Source: Verrucomicrobiota bacterium (lineage in GTDB: Bacteria > Verrucomicrobiota > Verrucomicrobiia > Opitutales > UBA953). From it: DNA of 5,189 nucleotides. The notes under the pieces were generated by a model. The model saw nothing but the letters and a program-made list of their open reading frames with translations, made no database searches and was not told where the DNA came from. Positions 1 through 5,189 of the stretch are shown here, in pieces (position 1 is the stretch's first letter; the number at the start of each line of letters is the position of its first letter). The DNA is taken from the NCBI GenBank assembly GCA_009924965.1, contig RFQN01000112.1, forward strand, positions 1 to 5,189, in the 5' to 3' direction. The translations under genes were made by a program, and so were the position numbers.

Positions 1-487
1 GGTAATAGCAGGCGACGGCTTGGACTTCGCTGCTCACGCGGTCGACCGGGTCGGCGGCCTTCGGGTTGCCCGCGTCGCCTTTCACGGCGAGCATAAGGGA
101 TAGGTGCCCGCCCGCGCTGCTGCCGGTCACGCCAATCTTGTTCGGGTCGATGCCGTAGGTCGCGGCGTTCGCGCGCACGAAGCGGACCGCCCGCTGCACG
201 TCGGTGACGATTTCGTCGATGTGGAAGCGCGGCTGCGAGCCGTGCACCACGACGAAGGTGGTGTAGCCGGCCTTTGTCCAGCCGCCGTCGCCGATGCCGT
301 TGTGGTTGGAGTTCCAGCCGCCGCTGACGATCTTGATCATCGCCGCGCCATTCGGTTGGGCGGGCTTGAAGACATCGAGCGTCAACGCGAAGCCATCGCG
401 CTTTTGGTAGATGACGTCACGGACGCGGGTGGCCTCTTGGGCGGCGGCGAACGTGAATGAGAGCAACAGGGCGAGGATGCAACGCAT
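1..487 (-). CDS. Secreted alpha/beta hydrolase (esterase/lipase-like), C-terminus beyond window
   Basis: Partial gene: 162 codons are visible from the ATG at 485-487 and the frame is still open at the left edge. Residues 1-16 (MRCILALLLSFTFAAA) look like a Sec signal peptide, with likely cleavage after the Ala run before Gln17, so the enzyme is probably periplasmic or secreted. The nucleophile elbow is GSSAGG at residues 122-127, which makes Ser124 the predicted catalytic serine. It follows a segment typical of BD-FAE/esterase-like hydrolases in planctomycetes and verrucomicrobia: residues 82-86 HGSQP, then DVQRAVRFVR at 96-105 and YGIDPNKIGVTG at 111-122. The catalytic Asp and His would lie in the missing part. 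The likely role is hydrolysis of an ester, perhaps on a carbohydrate; the substrate cannot be read from this. The usual HGGG oxyanion stretch appears as VSGGW (54-58). An in-frame GTG pair 15-21 nt upstream is an alternative start, but the ATG gives a cleaner signal peptide. No Shine-Dalgarno is visible. The start lies 62 nt after the DUF386 gene. Confidence 0.85.
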   Translation of the reverse strand, partial: MRCILALLLSFTFAAAQEATRVRDVIYQKRDGFALTLDVFKPAQPNGAAMIKIVSGGWNSNHNGIGDGGWTKAGYTTFVVVHGSQPRFHIDEIVTDVQRAVRFVRANAATYGIDPNKIGVTGSSAGGHLSLMLAVKGDAGNPKAADPVDRVSSEVQAVACYY

Positions 488-521
488 GGCGGGGTGGGGT
501 GGCACCACGATGGAACCCGCC
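488..521 (-). promoter_or_regulatory. Possible mRNA hairpin abutting the hydrolase start codon
   Basis: On the minus-strand transcript GGCGGG (521-516) can pair with CCCGCC (493-488). Inside this, GTGG (508-505) can pair with CCAC (497-494) around a 7-nt loop, leaving a one-sided 7-nt bulge (515-509). The 3' arm ends directly before the ATG at 487, so the structure would cover the ribosome landing site. It is not followed by a T-run, so it does not look like an intrinsic terminator. GC-rich sequence makes chance pairing easy, and the regulatory reading is inference only. Confidence 0.22.
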
Positions 522-549
522 CGGACGCAATCGAGGCAAAACCTCCCGA

Positions 550-1005
550 CTAGACCTTGAATTTGATGACGACCTTGAGGACTTCCTTGGGCTGGTCGAC
601 CATGACCCCGGGTTGGTGCCCATCCTGCGGGTAGAAGACCGTGAAGGTGCCGGGCCGGAAATGAAGCCGCGTGGTAGGATGGCTCGGGTGCGCGTATTTA
701 GCGACGTCCTTCTCCGGCTTATACGGTTCAGTCACCGTGAGCGTGCGAACATCGGTGTGGCCGCAAATCTCCTCGCCCGCGAAGAGGACCTGGATGTCGC
801 CATAGACCTCGTGGGCTTCCCATTTCTTCTCGGCGTCCGGCTTCGTCGTGTAGCGTTGCACGCCAGCGGTCAGGTCAGGCCCGGCGATCTCATACTTACC
901 GTCCGGCGTCTGCGGGTCGAACGCCTGCAGCCAAGCGAACGCCTGCGGAAAGGCCGGGTGCAGGCGGGCGTAGTGCGCGGCGTGGGAAAGCTGGTCGTGG
1001 ATCAT
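550..1005 (-). CDS. YhcH/YjgK/YiaL (DUF386) family protein, cupin-like sugar-related protein
   Basis: A complete 151-residue protein, the usual length for this family. The family includes E. coli YhcH (NanQ, reported as a sialic acid anomerase), YiaL, YjgK and EbgC, the small subunit of evolved beta-galactosidase. They share a cupin-like beta-sandwich that can hold a metal. Visible signatures are WEAHEVYGDIQVLFAGEE at residues 62-79 (Glu63, His65, Asp70 and Gln72 are candidate binding-site residues), RPGTFTVFYPQDGHQPGV at 117-134 (with His130 after the FYP stretch), and the closing strand EVLKVVIKFKV at 141-151. There is no signal peptide, so it should be cytoplasmic. It starts 12 nt after the stop of the NusG-like gene, with no Shine-Dalgarno in that gap (ACCGTTTACGCC), so translation may depend on ribosomes arriving from upstream. 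No sialic acid or beta-galactosidase genes are in the window, so the sugar substrate is unknown. The family assignment is firm; the reaction is not. Confidence 0.9.
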   Translation of the reverse strand: MIHDQLSHAAHYARLHPAFPQAFAWLQAFDPQTPDGKYEIAGPDLTAGVQRYTTKPDAEKKWEAHEVYGDIQVLFAGEEICGHTDVRTLTVTEPYKPEKDVAKYAHPSHPTTRLHFRPGTFTVFYPQDGHQPGVMVDQPKEVLKVVIKFKV

Positions 1006-1017
1006 GGCGTAAACGGT

Positions 1018-1542
1018 TCAGGCGTCGGCGGGCAGGCCCTCGACGTCTTCGGAGGAGAGTTCGACGGGCTGGTCGGAGCCCAGCAAGGCCAGCAGCACGG
1101 CGATGCGTTTCTGCGGCGTCTCGAGGCGGAGGACTTCGCCTTCGGAGCCGGCGAAGATGCCGCGGACGATGCGGACCTTGGCGCCGACCTGAAGCTGTTC
1201 GTCGAGCGCGGACAGGATGGCTTCTGGTCCGAGGGCGAGCAGTTCGTCGATCACTTTCTGGTCCACTTCGACGGGTTGACCATTCTTAGAGACTAGATGC
1301 AAGACGCCGCGGGTGCTGCGGACGGAGCCATTGAGTTCGGCCGCGTCGTAGCGGAGGAAGATGTAGCCCGGGAAGAGCGGCTCGACGACCTCGCGGTTCT
1401 TGTCGTGCCCGCGCCGGGTGCGACGGATACGTGGGAAGACCAGTTCCACCGCGCCCAGCGCCCGCAGGTTGCGCACGGCCACGGCCTCTTGGCGAGGCTT
1501 GGACTTCACGCAGAACCAAGCGGGGGCGGGTTGGTCGGTCAT
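1018..1542 (-). CDS. NusG/RfaH-family transcription elongation/antitermination factor
   Basis: A 174-residue protein with NusG architecture. The N-terminal NGN domain spans roughly residues 8-105: WFCVKSKPRQE at 9-19, FPRIRRTRRG at 36-45, and the family hallmark EPLFPGYIFLRYD at 54-66. A KOW domain follows at about 119-155, with VGAKVRIVRGIFAGSEGEV at 119-137. Members bind the clamp helices of RNA polymerase through the NGN domain and suppress pausing; the KOW domain recruits Rho or the ribosome. Length and sequence style fit the NusG-like/RfaH-like paralogues often found beside envelope or polysaccharide gene clusters. The window shows none of the neighbours (secE, rplK) that normally mark housekeeping nusG. 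The ATG at 1540-1542 overlaps the TGA of the upstream ResB-CcsA gene as ATGA, which argues for translational coupling and fixes the start. A longer in-frame reading from 1794 would run through the ccsA coding region and puts unrelated sequence ahead of the NGN domain. The family is sure; specialised versus general role is undecided. Confidence 0.9.
   Translation of the reverse strand: MTDQPAPAWFCVKSKPRQEAVAVRNLRALGAVELVFPRIRRTRRGHDKNREVVEPLFPGYIFLRYDAAELNGSVRSTRGVLHLVSKNGQPVEVDQKVIDELLALGPEAILSALDEQLQVGAKVRIVRGIFAGSEGEVLRLETPQKRIAVLLALLGSDQPVELSSEDVEGLPADA
1539..1542 (-). other. ATGA stop/start overlap coupling ResB-CcsA to the NusG-like gene
   Basis: The ATG of the NusG-like gene (1542-1540) overlaps the TGA of the synthase gene (1541-1539). 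The mRNA just ahead (GAGCCCCTGCAGGC) has no properly spaced Shine-Dalgarno. The arrangement suggests termination-reinitiation and ties the amount of the NusG-like protein to translation of the cytochrome c synthase. Confidence 0.75.
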
Positions 1543-4500
1543 GCCTGCAGGGGCTCGACACGACGACGGGCAGGGAGCCAGCCGAGGGCGAGCAGAAGCA
1601 CTTGCGACACGCCGAACACGCAGAGCCAGAAGAAGCCGGATTCCGTGAAGCCGTAGCTGTGGAGGCCGACGCCCAGGAGGTTGGTGCCGAACCACGACCA
1701 AGCGGTCACGATGTTGCCGAAGACCAGCAGCTGCATGAGCCCTTCGCGGCGTACGAGGCCGCCCCAGCGGGCGTGCAGGCAGACGGCGCACCACAGGACG
1801 ATGAGCACCGCGCCGTTCTCCTTGGGGTCCCAGCCCCAGAAGCGACCCCAGCTTTGGTCGGCCCAGATGCCACCGAGCATCGTCCCGATGAAGCTGGCGA
1901 TGAGCGCGAAGGCGAGGATGCCGTAGGCGGCGCGCGCCAGGGCGTCGCCATCCTGATAGTCGGCCTTGAAGGCGCGTAGCCAGAGGTGGATGGCACCGAT
2001 GAGTCCGGCGACGAAGGTGGCGGAATAGCCGATGGTCACGGTCGTCACGTGCGTCGATAGCCAGAAGTTGGAGTCGAGCACGGCGCGGACGCTTTCCAGG
2101 TTGTCCTCGCCCGAGAGCCCAAGGTTGTGGGCGACGATCAGGGACAGGAAGCCGCTGAGGCCGGCCGCCATGGCGCCGATGCCATTCTTCCAGAGGCGTT
2201 CGAGGATCACGCCGAGCAGGACGGCGCCCCAGGCCACGAAGATGCCGGAGGAGTACAGGTTGGTGACCGGCGGGCGTTCATGGAGCCACATGCGGTAGCC
2301 GAGCGCCACCGTGTGTAGGAGGAAGACGCTGATGAGCATGGCGTAGGCCCAGCTGCGCGGGCCTTCGCTGCCGGCGGCCCAAGCCCAGAGCACGAGGAGC
2401 ACGATGACCACGTAGGCCATGAGCAACCAATAGAACGGTTGCAGGCGGCTGAAGGTCGTCTCGGCGTTCGCCTTCGGCGACCACGGGCCGGCCAGCGAGG
2501 CATTCAAGGCTCGGATCTGGTCGCGGCAGGTGTCGTCGTCGCCTTCGCGCCAAGCCACGCAGAACAGGGCGTAACGTGTCAGCACGCCATCGGGAGCTAG
2601 GGCGGCGCGGTGCGCGGCGCGGTCGTTGATGACGGCGAGCAGGGAGGTGCCGAGGTTGTCCCAGGCCGTCGTGGTTTCTGGGTCCTTAGGCGGTACGATG
2701 CGGATGGCGCCGTCGTTGGCGAAGTCCTGGTAGCGCTGCACCAAGGTGCGGAGCGTTTCCTGCAGTTCCTTGTCGAAGGCTGGCGCGGTCGCGGTCGGAC
2801 CACGGTTCTTCTGCATCTCTTCGGCGGCGCGGTTGAGGGCGCCGAGCCAAGCCTGGTATTCGCGTTGCGGCGGGATGTCGGCCGGGAGGTCGCCGGGCAT
2901 GAAGGTCATCGACAGCAAGGCGTATTGCCGGGCAGCGCCTTCGAGCTGGAGCAAGGCCCGGTCTTCGGCGTCGCGGTCGGCCTGGGCGCGCTGGCGGGAC
3001 TTTCCCGAAGCTTCGGTGAGCGCCTGGCTGTTCTTGAGGATGTCGTCCCAGCTGACGAACTTGGTCTTCTCGGGGTCGCGCCCCATCATCTTGAGCACGA
3101 CGGGGTGGTCGACGCGGAACGTGGGCAGGACGCGCGCGACGGAGGCGCGGAAGGCGACTTCGATCAGCCAGTCGTGGGCGGCGAGCGTGCGGCCCTTGAG
3201 GTGGACGGGGCGCTTCTCCAGCTGTTGCTTGATCGCGTCGGTGATTTCCGGGAGCTGCTTGGCGATGTCCGCCTTCTCGGCGTCCGTCCAGGTCGACGGC
3301 TTGCGGCCGAAGGCCGTGGCTTCGAGTTCGGTCAAGGCGATCTCGCGGCGGGCGCGCATCTGCAGGAGCGAGCCGGTGGCCAAGGTTTCGAGCGGGATGA
3401 TGCGCCCGCCGCTCTGGACGGGGAGCGTGCCGATTTCACGGGTGTCGATGGACGTGGCATCGAGGCCCGCCGCGTCCAGGAGCCGGCGCGCGGCGCGGGC
3501 CTCCGTCGGGCTCAGCGCCAGCAGGGCGACGAGGCCGGCGGTGGCGGCGTTCTTGGCGCGGCGTTGCAGGAAGCCGAACAGCGAGATTCCAAAGTGGACC
3601 AGCAGGCCAAGGGACATGAGCGACACGGAGATGTAGGGCAGGAGCCAGCCGGGGTTGCGTACGACCTGCAGGACGCTGATGTCCTTGCCGGCGGAGGTGT
3701 TGCCAAAGCTGGATTGGTAGAAGGTCATGCCGCCGTGGCGGAGCGGTTGGTTCATCGAGATGTTGAAGGGGAAGGAACCGCTCCCGGCTTGGATGGTCAC
3801 GTCGCTGGCGAAGCGGCGGGGTATCTCGGTGCCCGGGTACTTCTCGTGCGTGAAGCGGTCGAGGCGGACGCTGAAGGGCAGGTAGGTGCGGGCACGGCGG
3901 AGCGAGAGCTCGTATTTGCGGCCGGCGTGCTCGAACGTCTGCGCGGGGAAGGACTCCGTCAGCTGGGCGTTGAGCAACCACACGCCGATGGATTGACCGT
4001 TGGCGACGAGCTCCAGGAGCGTGCTCGGGACGTTGCCGACGTTATCGTTGAAGCTTTCGGGTAAGCGCTTGAGCGCCAAGGGCGAACGGGTGGCGATGCC
4101 TTGCGTGGCGGCGATATCGGCACCGTCGGGCATCTGCGACTTCGCGCGGAGCATGGAGTTTGGGTAGTAGAACTGGACCTTGGCTTGGAAGGGCGAGCCG
4201 GCGAGCGCGAGCTCCGCCTTGGGGTCGGTCACCGTACGGAGCAACGCATCGGGGATGGATACGACCTTTTCTTTCCCGGCATCGGTGCGGTCGACGAGGG
4301 CGACCTCGAACTCGCGGAAGGCTTCGGTGTAGGTCCGGCTTTCGCCTTCGGGGATGACCATCGCGGCTTCTTCTTGGCACGCGGCGGTGACGAACCCGCC
4401 GATCAGCAGCAGCACGAGGCCGCCATGGATGAGCGAGATGCCGGTGTGGCGGACGCCCAGCTTGAAGTGGCGGAAGTGCGCGCAGACGAGGTTCAGGACG

Positions 4501-4754
4501 AGCAAGACGCCCAAGAGGAACCCACCCGGGAGCGGTAAGCCTTGGCCGAACTTGGCGTTCAGCGGGTAGGTGCAGTACCAGGAACTGAAGTATTCCTTCT
4601 GCACGTGCCAGACGCCCCAATGGACCTGTTCGAGGGTGCCGAGCAAGATCAGCACCATTGAGACGACCAGCAGCCAGACGGTCAACTTCAGCGAAGCGAG
4701 GAAGTTGAACCAGGCGGAGCCGGATTTCGCTTTCGCGAGGAAGGTTTCGTTCAC
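1539..4754 (-). CDS. Fused ResB-CcsA (CcsBA-type) System II cytochrome c synthase
   Basis: A 1071-residue inner-membrane protein that should carry haem to the periplasmic face and ligate it to CXXCH sites of apocytochromes c. The ResB part (about 1-400) has membrane helices near 22-41, 77-94, 104-125 and 370-397, with a large periplasmic domain between the last two containing FNISMNQPL (330-338) and FYQSSF (345-350). The CcsA part (about 773-1062) has helices near 774-795, 803-822, 836-853, 858-875, 903-927, 941-962, 981-997, 1005-1026 and 1041-1060. It also carries RPPVTNLYSSG (827-837) and the haem-binding WWD segment WADQSWGRFWGWDPKENG (964-981). By alignment with known CcsBA, His110 and His994 match the transmembrane histidines, while His902 and His1032 match the periplasmic haem-ligand histidines flanking WWD. 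The spacings 902-994 and 994-1032 agree closely with the characterised Helicobacter protein. The linker of about 350 residues (420-770) is hydrophilic and helical, predicted periplasmic, with Cys732 and Cys743. A short hydrophobic stretch (402-417) ending near an ARA-A site precedes it. Translation starts at GTG, overlapping the upstream TGA as GTGA. No thiol-reduction partner (CcdA/ResA) is visible. Confidence 0.96.
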   Translation of the reverse strand: MNETFLAKAKSGSAWFNFLASLKLTVWLLVVSMVLILLGTLEQVHWGVWHVQKEYFSSWYCTYPLNAKFGQGLPLPGGFLLGVLLVLNLVCAHFRHFKLGVRHTGISLIHGGLVLLLIGGFVTAACQEEAAMVIPEGESRTYTEAFREFEVALVDRTDAGKEKVVSIPDALLRTVTDPKAELALAGSPFQAKVQFYYPNSMLRAKSQMPDGADIAATQGIATRSPLALKRLPESFNDNVGNVPSTLLELVANGQSIGVWLLNAQLTESFPAQTFEHAGRKYELSLRRARTYLPFSVRLDRFTHEKYPGTEIPRRFASDVTIQAGSGSFPFNISMNQPLRHGGMTFYQSSFGNTSAGKDISVLQVVRNPGWLLPYISVSLMSLGLLVHFGISLFGFLQRRAKNAATAGLVALLALSPTEARAARRLLDAAGLDATSIDTREIGTLPVQSGGRIIPLETLATGSLLQMRARREIALTELEATAFGRKPSTWTDAEKADIAKQLPEITDAIKQQLEKRPVHLKGRTLAAHDWLIEVAFRASVARVLPTFRVDHPVVLKMMGRDPEKTKFVSWDDILKNSQALTEASGKSRQRAQADRDAEDRALLQLEGAARQYALLSMTFMPGDLPADIPPQREYQAWLGALNRAAEEMQKNRGPTATAPAFDKELQETLRTLVQRYQDFANDGAIRIVPPKDPETTTAWDNLGTSLLAVINDRAAHRAALAPDGVLTRYALFCVAWREGDDDTCRDQIRALNASLAGPWSPKANAETTFSRLQPFYWLLMAYVVIVLLVLWAWAAGSEGPRSWAYAMLISVFLLHTVALGYRMWLHERPPVTNLYSSGIFVAWGAVLLGVILERLWKNGIGAMAAGLSGFLSLIVAHNLGLSGEDNLESVRAVLDSNFWLSTHVTTVTIGYSATFVAGLIGAIHLWLRAFKADYQDGDALARAAYGILAFALIASFIGTMLGGIWADQSWGRFWGWDPKENGAVLIVLWCAVCLHARWGGLVRREGLMQLLVFGNIVTAWSWFGTNLLGVGLHSYGFTESGFFWLCVFGVSQVLLLALGWLPARRRVEPLQA
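4751..4754 (-). other. GTGA stop/start overlap coupling the unknown protein to ResB-CcsA
   Basis: The GTG start of the synthase (4754-4752) shares bases with the TGA stop of the upstream gene (4753-4751). The preceding mRNA (CCGCTTCCCAAATCCC) has no Shine-Dalgarno, so re-initiation by ribosomes terminating at the upstream gene is the likely way the synthase is translated. The next in-frame Met (residue 33) falls inside the first membrane helix, which supports the GTG. Confidence 0.75.
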
Positions 4755-5189
4755 GGGATTTGGGAAGCGGCGAGGAACTTGAGGAAGGCGGCAGACTGTG
4801 CGTTCACGGCGTCACGATCGCCCGAGAACTTGAAGAACCACGTGGAGCCGTTCTTCGGGACCATGAGGGCGACCATGGCTTTTTGACCATCGGTTGCGTC
4901 GAAGCGGAAGAGTTGGCCGGCGTCGGCGCCGACCTTGGCGGGTTGGGCGGCGGCGGTGACCTCAGCCTCCGTGGCCGGGGCGAGCCCAAGCTGGCCGCGC
5001 CAGCGGTTCACGTTGGCGGTGGTGCCGCCGACGTTGCCAGGGAAGACCGTGACGGCGACTTCGCCTTTGCTGCCGCCAGGACCGGCGACGAGCCACGAGC
5101 CCTTGCGCATGGCGTTCGGCGGTGCAGCCGTCCAGCCGGCGGGGAGCTCGGCCCACTTAGGTTGGCCGAAGGTGGCGGCTTCCGCTTGC
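4751..5189 (-). CDS. Uncharacterised small protein upstream of the cytochrome c synthase, N-terminus beyond window
   Basis: The reading frame is open to the right edge and gives 145 visible residues. The Met at 5110 is internal, because the 26 codons before it have no stop and continue the protein pattern (QPKWAELPAGWTAAPPNAMR). Visible elements include this WAELPAGW stretch, a Gly-rich beta-type region with VAVTVFPGNVGGTTANVNRW, then RGQLGL, and a C-terminal part with QKAMVALMVPKNGSTWFFKF and a closing helix AVNAQSAAFLKFLAAS. I recognise this as a recurring uncharacterised protein in PVC-type bacteria, often seen near cytochrome c biogenesis genes, but cannot name a function. The N-terminus, which would show any signal peptide or lipobox, is missing. 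The length and compact beta-strand look suggest a small globular domain, probably exported. Its TGA overlaps the GTG of the next gene by 4 bases, so it is very likely co-translated with the ResB-CcsA protein. A role in cytochrome c maturation is an inference from this context only. Confidence 0.8.
   Translation of the reverse strand, partial: QAEAATFGQPKWAELPAGWTAAPPNAMRKGSWLVAGPGGSKGEVAVTVFPGNVGGTTANVNRWRGQLGLAPATEAEVTAAAQPAKVGADAGQLFRFDATDGQKAMVALMVPKNGSTWFFKFSGDRDAVNAQSAAFLKFLAASQIP

Noticed and set aside
529..549. GAGG-TTTTG-CCTC inverted repeat after the DUF386 stop as a terminator
   Set aside because: The stem is only 4 bp and is not followed by a T-run, so it does not support an intrinsic terminator.
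457..1296. Plus-strand open frame of 279 codons
   Set aside because: It runs antisense across the DUF386 gene and most of the NusG-like gene, both of which have recognisable family motifs on the minus strand. Its translation matches nothing and is a shadow of GC-rich coding.
1543..1794. N-terminal extension of the NusG-like protein to a start at 1794
   Set aside because: The added 84 residues are Arg/Pro/Ala-rich out-of-frame reading of the CcsA C-terminus, whereas the NGN domain begins right after the ATG at 1542 that overlaps the upstream stop.
2610..4064. Plus-strand open frame of 484 codons opposite the ResB-CcsA gene
   Set aside because: It lies fully antisense to a gene with clear conserved domains and has the Gly/Ala/Arg/Glu-rich, motif-free composition of GC-rich shadow frames. 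I see no domain or plausible start signal.
5108..5110. ATG at 5110 as the start of the rightmost gene
   Set aside because: The same frame continues without a stop to the window edge with protein-like sequence (WAELPAGW), so the true start lies outside the window.
1..5189. Search by eye for CRISPR repeats, transposase genes, tRNA genes and direct repeats
   Set aside because: Almost the whole window is covered by five co-oriented genes, and the short gaps hold no repeat arrays, tRNA-like folds or mobile-element ends that I can see.

Overview
This is a gene-dense, GC-rich bacterial window in which every supported gene lies on the minus strand. Reading downstream from the right edge, the order is: the end of a small uncharacterised protein (4751-5189, start outside the window); a giant ResB-CcsA (CcsBA-type) cytochrome c synthase (1539-4754); a NusG/RfaH-family transcription factor (1018-1542); a YhcH/YjgK/YiaL (DUF386) family protein (550-1005); and the first part of a secreted alpha/beta hydrolase (1-487, C-terminus outside the window). 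Non-coding DNA is limited to a 12-nt gap and a 62-nt gap. I see no RNA genes, mobile elements, CRISPR arrays, origins or convincing terminators.

The first three genes are joined by 4-base stop/start overlaps: GTGA at 4751-4754 and ATGA at 1539-1542. The fourth starts 12 nt after the third ends. This looks like one polycistronic, partly translationally coupled unit. The hydrolase follows after 62 nt and may be read through from the same transcript. None of the four visible starts has a clear Shine-Dalgarno sequence.

The central gene is the best understood. The fused protein should export haem across the inner membrane and attach it to CXXCH motifs of apocytochromes c (System II cytochrome c maturation). 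It carries the ResB domain, a hydrophilic linker of about 350 residues, and a CcsA domain with the WWD motif. All four histidines expected of a haem-handling CcsBA are identifiable. The small upstream protein is coupled to it and may be an accessory factor, but its function is unknown. The NusG-like protein is probably a specialised paralogue or the operon's own elongation factor. The DUF386 protein and the secreted hydrolase suggest a shift to carbohydrate-related functions downstream.

The organism is most likely a member of the Verrucomicrobiota (Opitutae-like) or another PVC-group bacterium. This is inferred from the style of the fused ResB-CcsA with its long linker, the upstream small protein, the PVC-type secreted hydrolase, the high GC content and the SD-less starts. 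It rests on recall of family patterns, not on a search. Nothing here is clearly a new defence or mobile system. The most unusual points are the NusG paralogue locked to a cytochrome c synthase gene and the unknown coupled protein upstream of it.
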